Shown one piece after another: positions 27,587 to 36,095 of a DNA stretch of 64,000 nt. Under the pieces are notes generated by a model. That model searched no databases and was not told where the DNA came from. It saw only the letters and a list, made by a program, of their open reading frames with translations. The stretch is from Bifidobacterium actinocoloniiforme DSM 22766. GTDB lineage: Bacteria; Actinomycetota; Actinomycetes; Actinomycetales; Bifidobacteriaceae. The DNA is taken from assembly GCF_001263395.1 (NCBI RefSeq), contig NZ_CP011786.1, positions 186,001 to 250,000 of the forward strand. Direction: 5' to 3'. Numbering within the stretch: position 1 is the stretch's first letter; each line of letters begins with the position of its first letter. The position numbers were made by a program, and so were the translations under genes.

Positions 27587-28369
27587 TCAAGACAGGCGCT
27601 TGAAGAGTTGGCGCGACAGGGACTCCAGCCGAGGCGATGGGTCGGAGTTGCCGATTGCCACTCGGCCGCGACTCGTGGCCTGGTTGAGCGCGCCGCGCTC
27701 TTCCAGCAAATCACGCAGGTGGCGGGCCGTGCCTTCATTACCGTCGACGATGGCCACCGAGGACGGGCAGTAGCGCTCGAAGTTGCGCCGGTAAAAGACG
27801 AAGTGGGTGCAGCCCAGCACAATCGAATCCACCTGGGTCAAATCATAGCCACCGAAGTAACGGTCCAGGGCCTGGCGGATGGCGTCCGGGTCGTCCAAGC
27901 GGCCGGACTCCACGATTGTCACCAGGTCGGGGCAGGGCTGGGTCATGATGGTGTGGTCGGCTTGGAAGCGGGCCATGAGACGGGCGAATTTGTCTTCCTT
28001 CAACGTCAGCGGGGTGGCTGCGACGATGATTCGCTGGGGACGGCCGCCGCCTCGGTCGCAGGCTAGTTTCAAGGCCGGCTCCATGCCGACGACCGGTACC
28101 TTGTAGCGCTTGCGCAGGTCGTCGACGCACACGGAAGTGGCCGTGTTGCAGGCGATGACGATGGCCTTGGCTCCCTGATCCAGCAAGTGGTCCCCGATGG
28201 TGAAGCAGCGCTCGCGCACCGCTTCGGGGCTCTTGATGCCGTAGGGGGCGTGGGCCGAATCTCCGTAGAAGAGGATGTCCTCGCTGGGCAGGAGCGCGTG
28301 AACGGCGGCCGCGACGGTCAGGCCCCCCAAGCCCGAGTCGAAGATGCCGATAGGCGCCTCGCGATCCAT
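27587..28369 (-). CDS. murI: Glutamate racemase
   Basis: A 260-residue cofactor-independent racemase that makes D-glutamate for peptidoglycan. Both catalytic cysteines are in place: Cys74 in ACNTATS and Cys187 in LGCTHF. FDSGLGGLTV at the N-terminus and YGDSAHAPYG are family signatures. ATG 28369 is preceded by GGGAGG at 7 bp; an earlier in-frame ATG (28408) would add 13 residues without a ribosome-binding site. Confidence 0.95.
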   Translation of the reverse strand: MDREAPIGIFDSGLGGLTVAAAVHALLPSEDILFYGDSAHAPYGIKSPEAVRERCFTIGDHLLDQGAKAIVIACNTATSVCVDDLRKRYKVPVVGMEPALKLACDRGGGRPQRIIVAATPLTLKEDKFARLMARFQADHTIMTQPCPDLVTIVESGRLDDPDAIRQALDRYFGGYDLTQVDSIVLGCTHFVFYRRNFERYCPSSVAIVDGNEGTARHLRDLLEERGALNQATSRGRVAIGNSDPSPRLESLSRQLFKRLS

Positions 28370-28602
28370 GCCAATCCTCCCTGCCGTGGTGAGCTCATGC
28401 CTGCCCAAGAGCCTACTCCTGCGTCCGGTCGGATGACAGGGCCGGATGATCCTGTGCGCTCAGAGGAAAACGGCTGCAGGCGGGTCGTCAAGGTGGGGGA
28501 GCTTCTGGGTTGGGGCCTGCGCCGACTGGGTAGGGATGGGCCTGGATTCGCTGCGGTGCGGCTTCGGCGCAGCTGGGTTCGGACTGCGCGCGATCGGATT
28601 GC

Positions 28603-29253
28603 CTAGAGGAGGGCGGAGCCGCTCTTCCAGGCAATCAGCGCGACCAAAGCAGCGACCCAAACCGCGTCGACCATCAGATCGAAGCCCAGCCGGTAGTACT
28701 TGCGCAGGGAGCGGGCCAGGCCAGGCCAGGGCCCATCGGTCCTGGGCAGGGCTTGGACGGTGACCGTGCTGTGACTGAAGGCCATGAACTGCATGGTGCT
28801 GGCGGCCATCAGGGACAGGCACCAGGGGCACAGGGCCTTGATGACGAACATTGACTGGCTCAGAAGCCAGTAGGCGTAGGCGAGCGCGGTCAGGGAGCCC
28901 AACCAGGTGCAGCGGGTCAGCCAGGCCGGTTGCCGGCACCCGGCCAGGCCGACCACCGCCAAAGTGGTGAATACCGACTCGGCGGCGATGCCGAGAAAGG
29001 CGTTCGGAAGACTCAGGGAGCCGAACCGTACCAGCTCCGATTGCCAGGAGAGGGCCACCGTGGAGCATGAGACGGTGGCGTTGACATCGCAGTCCAGTTT
29101 GATGCCCGGATGCCTGGCCAGTTGCAGGGTCTCGGCCGCCAGGGCGAAGGAGGCGAACAAGGCGGCCGCCGAGGCCAGCAGGGCGATCAGGTAGGTCCAG
29201 ATCCTGCCCTGCCGCCAACCAGCGGGCTCCAAGGCCCGGTCTTGTGCGTTCAT
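28603..29253 (-). CDS. VKOR-family membrane quinone-dependent thiol oxidoreductase
   Basis: A 216-residue protein with about five membrane segments. It holds the two cysteine pairs of vitamin K epoxide reductase homologues: the loop pair in KLDCDVNATVSCS and the active-site CPWC in KALCPWCLS. In actinobacteria these proteins reoxidise a DsbA-like partner using menaquinone, driving disulfide formation in exported proteins. No DsbA gene adjoins. ATG 29253 has GAGGAG at 8 bp. It is divergent from the PHP gene (96 bp apart). Confidence 0.87.
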   Translation of the reverse strand: MNAQDRALEPAGWRQGRIWTYLIALLASAAALFASFALAAETLQLARHPGIKLDCDVNATVSCSTVALSWQSELVRFGSLSLPNAFLGIAAESVFTTLAVVGLAGCRQPAWLTRCTWLGSLTALAYAYWLLSQSMFVIKALCPWCLSLMAASTMQFMAFSHSTVTVQALPRTDGPWPGLARSLRKYYRLGFDLMVDAVWVAALVALIAWKSGSALL

Positions 29254-29349
29254 GACCCGCTCCTCACCGCCCGTTCGAGCCGTCCCCGGTTGCGGGCGGC
29301 GGTCAGGGGAAAAGATGAAAGTGAATGGAAAGCAGCATACGATGAAGCT

Positions 29350-30300
29350 ATGACCAACGAAGCTATGAGGCATGCGCTGAGCGAATACGGTTTGACCCAT
29401 GTGGGCTCAGGTCCCGAATCCGGACCGGGATCCGCGGGGAAGAGGGAGGCGGGCGAAGGCGCCGGCTGGGACTTGCACTGTCACACGGTCTTCTCCGACG
29501 GAACCGAGCCCCCCGAGCAGCTGGTGTTCCAAGCTCGGACCTTAGGCCTGGAGGGCGTGGCCATCACTGACCACGACACGACCCAAGGCTGGTCGGCTTC
29601 GGCCGCTGCGGCCCGCTCCCAAGGTTTTCCTGTTCTGCCTGGCACCGAGATTACCGCTGATGATGATGGCGTTTCGGTCCACCTGCTCGCTTACGGCTAC
29701 GATCCTGATGACGAGTCGCTTTCTAGGCTCTTCCGGATGACCCGCCAGGCGCGTTTGGAACGGGCGCGCAAGATGGTCGAGGCTATGAGCAGGGACTTTC
29801 CCATCACCTGGGACAGCGTGTTGGTCCAGGTCAAGGAGGGCGGGCGCACGACGGTGGGCCGACCCCACATAGCCGACGCGCTCGTGGCCGCCGGGGTCTA
29901 CCGCACCCGGTCCGAGGCCTTCCAAGGAGCATGCTCCTCGCGCAGCCCCTACTATCGGCCCACGCCTTCGCCCAGTGCCCCCCAGGCGGTCGAAGCGGTC
30001 AAAGCGGCGGGGGGAGTGGCGGTCGTCGCGCACCCAGGCGCGACCAAGCGCAACGCCGTCCTGCTCTCCGACCAGCAAATCGAGCGGCTGGCGGCCTTGG
30101 GACTCGACGGTCTGGAAGTTTGGCATCGGGACAATTCGATGGCTCAGCGCGACCGATTGCTAGGGCTGGCCCGTCGTCTGGGGCTGCTGGTCACCGGAGG
30201 CTCTGACTGGCACGGGGCTGGCAAACCCAACCGGTTGGGTGAGCACACGACGGATCGGAGCACCGTGGAAACGATCATCGCCCGCTCCGCGCTCGGTTGA
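29350..30300 (+). CDS. PHP-domain phosphoesterase
   Basis: A 316-residue protein of the PHP (polymerase and histidinol phosphatase) superfamily. Metal ligands are visible in DLHCHTVFSDG, ITDHDTT, GTEITA, VAHPGA and GSDWHG. The layout with a helical insert in the middle matches the YciV/RNase AM-like group, whose members remove phosphates from 3',5'-nucleotides or degrade short RNA. The N-terminal ~35 residues are low complexity. The start (29350) is uncertain because no good ribosome-binding site is present; 29365 is an alternative. Confidence 0.82.
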   Translation: MTNEAMRHALSEYGLTHVGSGPESGPGSAGKREAGEGAGWDLHCHTVFSDGTEPPEQLVFQARTLGLEGVAITDHDTTQGWSASAAAARSQGFPVLPGTEITADDDGVSVHLLAYGYDPDDESLSRLFRMTRQARLERARKMVEAMSRDFPITWDSVLVQVKEGGRTTVGRPHIADALVAAGVYRTRSEAFQGACSSRSPYYRPTPSPSAPQAVEAVKAAGGVAVVAHPGATKRNAVLLSDQQIERLAALGLDGLEVWHRDNSMAQRDRLLGLARRLGLLVTGGSDWHGAGKPNRLGEHTTDRSTVETIIARSALG

Positions 30301-30371
30301 ATGCGCAAGTGCGGGGCGGGCGATGGCGGTAGGGTCCGCGCGCTGACGAGGCCTCCACGGCAGAGCGCGGT

Positions 30372-30596
30372 TTAGAGGGCGCCGAAGCCGACCGGGCGGG
30401 CTGTGTCGGAGCCGATGATTGCGTAGCCTAGGGCTCCGGCGGGTACGATGACGTGTCGGCCCTTATCGTCCACCAGGTCGATTGACTCATTGGTTTTGAG
30501 CGCCTCTTGGATGCTGTCGGCGACTTCGTCCGCCTGCGCGTCGGTGGAGAAGGTTACGGGCCGGGCCACGTTCCTGATGCCGAATTCGATGTCCAT
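30372..30596 (-). CDS. DUF3107 family protein
   Basis: A 74-residue protein starting MDIEFGIRNVARPVTF, matching the short actinobacterial DUF3107 family (the M. tuberculosis member is Rv3208A). It has an alternating beta-rich pattern and no membrane segment. GAGGAAGAGG gives a strong ribosome-binding site. The molecular function is not established. It lies downstream of the APH-fold gene on the same strand, with a hairpin between them. Confidence 0.82.
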   Translation of the reverse strand: MDIEFGIRNVARPVTFSTDAQADEVADSIQEALKTNESIDLVDDKGRHVIVPAGALGYAIIGSDTARPVGFGAL

Positions 30597-30617
30597 CTTG
30601 CCTCTTCCTCTTGAGTT

Positions 30618-30646
30618 AGGCCCGTAATCACTTGATTGACGGGCCT
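30618..30646. terminator. Hairpin between the APH-fold gene and the DUF3107 gene
   Basis: AGGCCCGT (30618-30625) and ACGGGCCT (30639-30646) form an 8-bp stem with a 13-base loop. A T-rich run follows on the plus strand only (TTGGTTT). On the minus strand it lies after the APH-fold gene and just before the DUF3107 ribosome-binding site, so it could reduce read-through between the two genes. Confidence 0.5.
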
Positions 30647-30683
30647 TTGGTTTCCATTATTCGCCTCGGGCGCCGGTTACGCC

Positions 30684-32525
30684 TTAAGCGTCCGACCGTT
30701 CGCTGGAGCGTTCGCCCTCGGCTGGCTTTGCATCCGAAGCTGCCGCTGGGCGCCGTTCCTGGCTGTCGTCGCCCGACCTGTCGGGATGCTCGCCGTCGGT
30801 CGCGTCATCGGAGCCGGTGCCAGCCAGGCCCACTGAACGGGTGGTGGACTGCCCGGCTGGGTTGCTTTGCTCGATGACGATGGTCGGCGCTTCCTGCTCC
30901 TCGCCGGAGCGGTCGTTCTTATGCGCGTGCTCGGAAGCGGCGGCGTTCCAACCATCGCCGCCGTTGGAATCGTTGCCTCCCGCGGCGCTGGCGCTGTCGA
31001 TAGCGCCGTCTTTGCCGCTCATGTTGTCGCTCTTGTGGGTGATTTCTGTCTCCTGGCTGTGGCGTTTCCGCTCTTCCAGCCGGTGGGCGCGCTCGGCCTG
31101 GGCATGAGCCAACTCCCGCATTCGTGACAGGTCGATCGCTTCGGTGCGCGTGTTGGTCGGGCCGTCCTCACGGGCCTCGTCGTCGGACCGGGGCTGGATG
31201 CTGTGGCGGCCGTGGGAGGAGTCCTCGCTCGGTTCTTGAGGCAGTGTGGTGGGCCTGCGGTGGCTGCTGGTCATGTCCGGCAGGGTAGGGGGACGCACCG
31301 CGGCGTGGCGGCCTGTGGGAGCGTTCACAAGGGCGCCATCCTGGCCTTCCGCCGGACGGCGGTAGACGGGACGGACGACGGTGGCGTCGTCCTCCACGGA
31401 TGGCGTGGTCTTGACCGGGGCGGGGCCGCTGTCCGTCGCAGGGTCGGCCGGATTGGCCTGGTCAGCGTCCAGAAGGGCGCCAATGGTCACCGTGGAGGGT
31501 GCATCGTCCATGTCCTCGCCATGGCCGCCACCGCGCTCGGGGAGTTGCCCGGCAGTCGCGGGACTGTACGTCTTGGGCAGGCTGTCGGCCAATTGCTGGG
31601 CCAAACGCTCCACCTGGGCCTTGAAGCGGATGATTCGGTCGTTGTCCGCTTGCTCCAGAGCCAGGATGAAGTCGCCCACTTGCTCCATCTGCAGCCAGAG
31701 GTTGGCGCGCAGCATGATCAAGTCGTCAAGGCGCGATCCCATCATCCGCCCGTAAGCGGAGATGACCGCGTCGCGGCCCGCCTGGTCCAGCTTGGCGAAG
31801 GTCCAGGCCAAGTCGCGAGCAGGGTCGTTGACCTGCATGTTCTGCCAGTTGTGGACGGCGCTGAGGCCCGAGTTGGAGAAGAGCAAGTCCCCGTCGGCGA
31901 ACCCGCCGTGGACCATGCAGGTGTCGAAGGACCACAAGCCTTCGGTGCGGACGATACGCGACCAGGAATCGGTGATTTCGCGCGGCACATGGCCTGCCTT
32001 ACGCAGGCTGGCGATCCAAGACTTGAGCTGGTCGGCGATTTGGTCGGTGCTGTAGGCGGGGTAGAAGCGCTCGCGCAGGGCGCGCGGGTCGATCCGATGA
32101 ATGGCGCCGATAGCGGTGCCCACCGCCGAGCACTCCTCGTTGGTCAGCAACTTCAAGCTCTGGGTGTGACCGGGTGCGTGGGTCATGATTGCCACTGCCA
32201 CATCGCCGGTTGGCCCCTTGGGGTTGGCCCCGTTCTCGTAGCGGACCACCTGCTCCACACCGAAGCCCAGGGCGCGTACCCCCCGCACGTCCTCCAGGGC
32301 CTCCGCCGCTTTCACCCGCTTGTTCAGCCTGATCTTGCCCTGCTCGCTGCTTGTGGCCCAGATGTCGTACAGGCGGCCGGAGGCGTTCTGCACAATGGCG
32401 CAGTCAATCCCCTCCGCCTCGTCTTGTGGGCTGGCTTGGTCGGACGCCCGAGCGCCTGTGAAATAGGCTTCGGGCATGACCGCAGAGGCCAGGGCTACGA
32501 GGGTTAACTTCGTTCGTTCCGTCAC
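30684..32525 (-). CDS. APH-fold kinase-like protein with degenerate active site
   Basis: A 613-residue protein. Residues 1-~325 have the aminoglycoside/choline phosphotransferase fold, ending in the family motif DPARDLAWTF (234-243). The catalytic loop, normally HGDxxxxN, reads HGGFADGD (206-213): the catalytic Asp is Gly208 and the Asn is Asp213. The metal-binding DW motif reads HNWQ. Phosphotransfer is therefore doubtful. The remaining ~290 residues are charged, Ser/Asp-rich and probably disordered. It is divergent from the UvrD-type helicase gene; in other actinobacteria APH-like genes also sit near UvrD2. Role unknown; a pseudokinase is inference. Confidence 0.75.
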   Translation of the reverse strand: MTERTKLTLVALASAVMPEAYFTGARASDQASPQDEAEGIDCAIVQNASGRLYDIWATSSEQGKIRLNKRVKAAEALEDVRGVRALGFGVEQVVRYENGANPKGPTGDVAVAIMTHAPGHTQSLKLLTNEECSAVGTAIGAIHRIDPRALRERFYPAYSTDQIADQLKSWIASLRKAGHVPREITDSWSRIVRTEGLWSFDTCMVHGGFADGDLLFSNSGLSAVHNWQNMQVNDPARDLAWTFAKLDQAGRDAVISAYGRMMGSRLDDLIMLRANLWLQMEQVGDFILALEQADNDRIIRFKAQVERLAQQLADSLPKTYSPATAGQLPERGGGHGEDMDDAPSTVTIGALLDADQANPADPATDSGPAPVKTTPSVEDDATVVRPVYRRPAEGQDGALVNAPTGRHAAVRPPTLPDMTSSHRRPTTLPQEPSEDSSHGRHSIQPRSDDEAREDGPTNTRTEAIDLSRMRELAHAQAERAHRLEERKRHSQETEITHKSDNMSGKDGAIDSASAAGGNDSNGGDGWNAAASEHAHKNDRSGEEQEAPTIVIEQSNPAGQSTTRSVGLAGTGSDDATDGEHPDRSGDDSQERRPAAASDAKPAEGERSSERSDA

Positions 32526-32711
32526 GCTTCCAGCCTAATACAAACGGTGCCTTTGTCGGTCGGGTGCCCGTGTCCGCGCTCGCTACACCGTCGCGCCGGG
32601 CTTATCCACCGCAAGGTCCGGGCTTGGAGCGCTTACTCACATACGCACATCGCGCAGCTTGGCCTTGGGCGAATTGGCCGCTGGGTGGAGGTGATGGGGC
32701 ACAATGGGGGT

Positions 32712-34223
32712 GTGAACGAACGACAGCAGGCTGAGCGGATCCTCGACGGGCTGGACGAGGAGCAGACGCGGGCGGCGAGGGCCGTGGACGGGCCGGTGAG
32801 GATCATCGCCGGGGCTGGGGCGGGTAAGACCCGGACGATTACGCGGCGCATAGCCTATGCCTGCGCGAGCGGGGCCTGGGACCCCCGGCGGACCCTGGCG
32901 GTCACTTTCTCGGTTAAGGCCGCTGAAGAGCTGCGGGGCCGCTTGAGGGGCCTGGGAGCCCCTGACGGCATCCGCGCGGCCACTTTCCACTCGGCGGCCC
33001 TCCACCAGTTGAACCGGGCTTGGGCGGACATCAGCGGCGATCACTTTCCTCAGCTGGTACCGGACCTGCGTCCCTTTATGTCCACGGCCTATCAACGGGT
33101 GACCGGTCGGCCGGACCCAGATCCGGTAGAATTGCGCGATTTGTTGGAGGAGGCGAGCTGGGGCAAAGTGAGCCTGGTCGCCCCGGATGACTACGCCAGG
33201 GTCTGCGCGGCCGTGGGACGGGTGCCGCCCGCAGGCCTGGAGCCCGCGCGCATGGCCGATGTGATGGACGCTTTCGAGACTGAGAAAGCCAACCATGGGG
33301 CTATGGATTTCAACGACATCCTGCTCATGTGCTGCCACGTGATGGAGGAGTTCGACGAGGTTGCCGAGCGCATACGTCGCGGCGTGGGCTGGCTGACCGT
33401 GGACGAATACCAGGATGTCTCACCCCTGCAGCACCAGCTCCTGGACCTGTGGTTGGGGCAAGGGCGTTCTGTATGCGTCGTCGGGGACCCAGCTCAGACC
33501 ATTTACTCTTTCGCCGGCGCCTCCTCCTATTATTTGATGGACTTTGACCACGAATTCGCACCGGTCAGCGCGGATGTGGAGTTGGGTGTGGACTATCGGT
33601 CCACCCCCCAGGTGGTTGGCATGGCGAACAAGGTCCTGGCCGCCTCGCCCGAGCGCGGCAATTACCTGCGCCTGACCGCCGCCAAGGAGTCCGGGCCCAA
33701 GGTGGCGATGACCCGCTACCGTAGCGACGAGGACGAGGCTCAGGGCGTGGTCCGGCGTATCCAGCACCTGGTCAGCCGGGGGGCCAAGCCTGGCCAGTGC
33801 GCGGTCCTGACCAGGATCAACGCCCAGCAGGCGGTCATCCGCGTGGCCCTTAAGCACGCGGGCATCAACTACCGGGTGCGCGCCGACTCCGGCTGGCAGC
33901 GCTCGTCCACAGCCGCCGAATTGGCCCAGCTGGACGACGACGAGCTGGTCAAGGTCCTTCGCGGAGAAGGGCCCGGCGAGGTGACCATCTCTACCATCCA
34001 TGCAGCCAAAGGACTGGAGTTCGACCACATCTTCCTGGTCGGTTGTTCGGAGGGGCTGATTCCGTTCGGCTCGCCCCAGGCGGGCCCTGAGCTGGAGGAG
34101 GAGCGGCGGCTCATGTACGTGGCGGTCACCCGAGCAGGGCGGACCCTCCACCTCTCCTTCGCTGAGCGCAAGGAGGCCCAAGGGGGCGGCGGGCGCTCGC
34201 CTTCGCGTTTCCTGCGGGCGTGA
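32712..34223 (+). CDS. Compact UvrD/PcrA-type ATP-dependent DNA helicase
   Basis: A 503-residue superfamily 1A helicase. Visible motifs are Walker A GAGAGKTRT, motif II TVDEYQDVSP, motif III VVGDPAQTIYSF, motif V STIHAAKGLEF and motif VI RRLMYVAVTRA. Usual UvrD/PcrA proteins have about 700 residues; here the segment between the 2A domain and motif V, where the 2B domain sits, is only about 35 residues (YRVRADSGWQRSSTAAELAQ). No HRDC domain follows. The start is uncertain: GTG 32712 lies 6 bp after a CACAAT box and could be leaderless; ATG 32694 is an alternative. It is probably the actinobacterial UvrD2-type repair helicase in reduced form. Confidence 0.83.
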   Translation: MNERQQAERILDGLDEEQTRAARAVDGPVRIIAGAGAGKTRTITRRIAYACASGAWDPRRTLAVTFSVKAAEELRGRLRGLGAPDGIRAATFHSAALHQLNRAWADISGDHFPQLVPDLRPFMSTAYQRVTGRPDPDPVELRDLLEEASWGKVSLVAPDDYARVCAAVGRVPPAGLEPARMADVMDAFETEKANHGAMDFNDILLMCCHVMEEFDEVAERIRRGVGWLTVDEYQDVSPLQHQLLDLWLGQGRSVCVVGDPAQTIYSFAGASSYYLMDFDHEFAPVSADVELGVDYRSTPQVVGMANKVLAASPERGNYLRLTAAKESGPKVAMTRYRSDEDEAQGVVRRIQHLVSRGAKPGQCAVLTRINAQQAVIRVALKHAGINYRVRADSGWQRSSTAAELAQLDDDELVKVLRGEGPGEVTISTIHAAKGLEFDHIFLVGCSEGLIPFGSPQAGPELEEERRLMYVAVTRAGRTLHLSFAERKEAQGGGGRSPSRFLRA

Positions 34224-34253
34224 AAGCGTTCCACCCAGCAGGCTTTTAAGAAG

Positions 34254-34288
34254 CGCCGGCCGGACCCAGCACCTGGGGTCTGCCGGCG
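34254..34288. terminator. Bidirectional hairpin between converging helicase and DUF2342 genes
   Basis: CGCCGGC (34254-34260) pairs with GCCGGCG (34282-34288), and inner GACCC pairs with GGGTC. It lies in the 90-bp gap between two converging stop codons, the expected place for a shared terminator. No strong T-run is present. Confidence 0.55.
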
Positions 34289-34313
34289 TCTCAACCGTCT
34301 CGCTGTCTGGTCG

Positions 34314-35969
34314 CTACTGAGCGCCCTGCGGGTCGTCCGCGCCGTTCGCGCCATCGGCGCCCTGGCCATCGCCGGGTTCGCCTGGATCATCCTGCCCTTC
34401 CGGGTCGTTGGAGTCCTTCGTGTCGCCTGTCTCGCCGGTGTCGTCCAAGAGCTTGGCCAGCTCGGCGTCCCAATCGATGCCGCCTGACTTGCCACCAGTC
34501 TCGCCGCCGCCCTGGCCACCCGCAGTGCTGGATTGTCCGGCGCCAGCCTGGGCGTGGCCATCCGCAGCCTGCCCGGGGTTCGCTGCCGGAGACGCGGCGC
34601 TCTGGCCATTGGCGGAGTCCGTGGCCGCTCCAGAAACGCTGGTCTGGTCGTCATCGCCTGGCAGGGAGGGCAGCAGGTCCGGGTGGCCCCACATGGCCTC
34701 GCGGGCCTGGACACCGGACTGGGCGGTGACGCGTTCCCAGACCTCGGCAGCCTCCCGCAGGCGCTTAGGCCGGAACTTCAGCCCGATTAAAGTCTCGAAG
34801 GTCTGTTCGGCAGGTCCAGCCACGGCCCGCTGGCGGCGCATCATCTCGCGCAGTTGCTCCAGGTGGGGGATCTGGGCCTTGCCGGCTTGCCAGACCAGGC
34901 AGTCCACCCAGCCGTCCACCAGCGCCAGCAGGGTCTCCAAGCCGCGCATGGCCTCCTCTTGCTCCGGCGTGTCCTGCATCCCCACCTTGCCTAGGTTGAT
35001 GGCCTCGGCCATGGACTCCGGGTTCAGGCTTGCGGCCTGGTCGATTTGGTCCTGCATCGCGTCCAGGTCTATGTCCACGCCGCGCGCGTACTTGCCGATC
35101 AGCGCTTCGAAGCGGGGCATGAGCCAGGGCACCGATGCGTAGAGCCGGGCGTGCGCGGCCTCTTGGAGGGCCAGGAAGTTCATGACCTCATCCTCGTCCA
35201 GCTCCAGGGCGGCGGCGTACCCCACGATGTTCTGCGCGATCAGGCCGCCTGCTGGGTTTTCCAACAGCGCGATGCCCTGGTCAAAGGAGCCGTGCACCTC
35301 GCTGGACATTTCGCCCGCCGCCTGGCCCAGTTGCATGGCGAAGGAGGTATTGCCCAGGAGGCTGATCAAAGTCTTCGGGTCTTTCAGCCCTTCGGGCATG
35401 GGAATGGGCACGGGCCCGGCGAACATGCCCGCCACCTCGCCTTCGGGCAGGTCGCCGAAGCGTGAGCCCAGCACTTCCAGCAGGGCATCGTTCATCGAAC
35501 GGGCGACGGGGGCCGCGAACCGGGCCCAGGAGTCCATGGTCCCCTCCACCCAGGAGGCGCGGGTCAGTGCCTGGGCCTGGCCAGGGGCCGGATTGAAGTC
35601 GCACACCGCGTCCAGCCAGAGGTTGGCTTGGCTCATGGCCTGGGAGACCTTCTGCGCCTGCCCGGCGGAGACCGTCGAATCCGACTTCTTGGCCCGCACC
35701 CGTCCCAGGGCGATCGCCTTGGCCAGTTTGACGTTGATCGGCCCGTCCTCGGTGGAGCGCTTCATGTCCCCGGGCGTGTTGAGCCCGCTGACGGAGAACG
35801 CCTCCATCATGGCGCGGACCTCCTGCGGGTCGGGCAGTTGCCCGCCGTTCTGGGAGGAGATTTGCGAGCGTACCTGCTCAGGCAGCTGGGAGAACTGAGT
35901 CCAGGCTAGTTCGCCTTGGATGGGGCCGAAGCACTCGATCATCCACTGGTGAATCTCATTCTCGTCCAT
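34314..35969 (-). CDS. DUF2342 / zinc-dependent metalloprotease-like protein
   Basis: A 551-residue protein of the actinobacterial DUF2342 family, annotated in databases as a putative zinc metalloprotease or F420-biosynthesis-associated protein. The helix that would carry the metal motif reads LQEAAHARLYASVPWL, so an ExxH is kept but the first His of HExxH is absent, as in family members I know. The first 40 residues (FGPIQGELAWTQF) and the region to about 430 are conserved-looking; the last ~120 are a Ser/Gly/Asp-rich disordered tail. ATG 35969 follows GGAAAGAG. It is divergent from the Lon-like protease gene. Function unproven. Confidence 0.8.
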   Translation of the reverse strand: MDENEIHQWMIECFGPIQGELAWTQFSQLPEQVRSQISSQNGGQLPDPQEVRAMMEAFSVSGLNTPGDMKRSTEDGPINVKLAKAIALGRVRAKKSDSTVSAGQAQKVSQAMSQANLWLDAVCDFNPAPGQAQALTRASWVEGTMDSWARFAAPVARSMNDALLEVLGSRFGDLPEGEVAGMFAGPVPIPMPEGLKDPKTLISLLGNTSFAMQLGQAAGEMSSEVHGSFDQGIALLENPAGGLIAQNIVGYAAALELDEDEVMNFLALQEAAHARLYASVPWLMPRFEALIGKYARGVDIDLDAMQDQIDQAASLNPESMAEAINLGKVGMQDTPEQEEAMRGLETLLALVDGWVDCLVWQAGKAQIPHLEQLREMMRRQRAVAGPAEQTFETLIGLKFRPKRLREAAEVWERVTAQSGVQAREAMWGHPDLLPSLPGDDDQTSVSGAATDSANGQSAASPAANPGQAADGHAQAGAGQSSTAGGQGGGETGGKSGGIDWDAELAKLLDDTGETGDTKDSNDPEGQDDPGEPGDGQGADGANGADDPQGAQ

Positions 35970-36095
35970 GCGCTCTTTCCGTTCTTTGATACCTTCGGGC
36001 TGAAGCCCGTTCGCAGGGCCCGCATCAGGCGCCCGCGCCGTCGCGGTCTTGGGCGCAGTGGCGTTTTGGCCTTGTTCCTCCATAATATGGGAGCC

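Noticed and set aside
28409-28602. Possible RNase P RNA or other structured RNA between murI and the VKOR gene, because of an AGAGGAAA stretch
   Set aside because: The remaining conserved RNase P blocks are missing and the spacer is too short.
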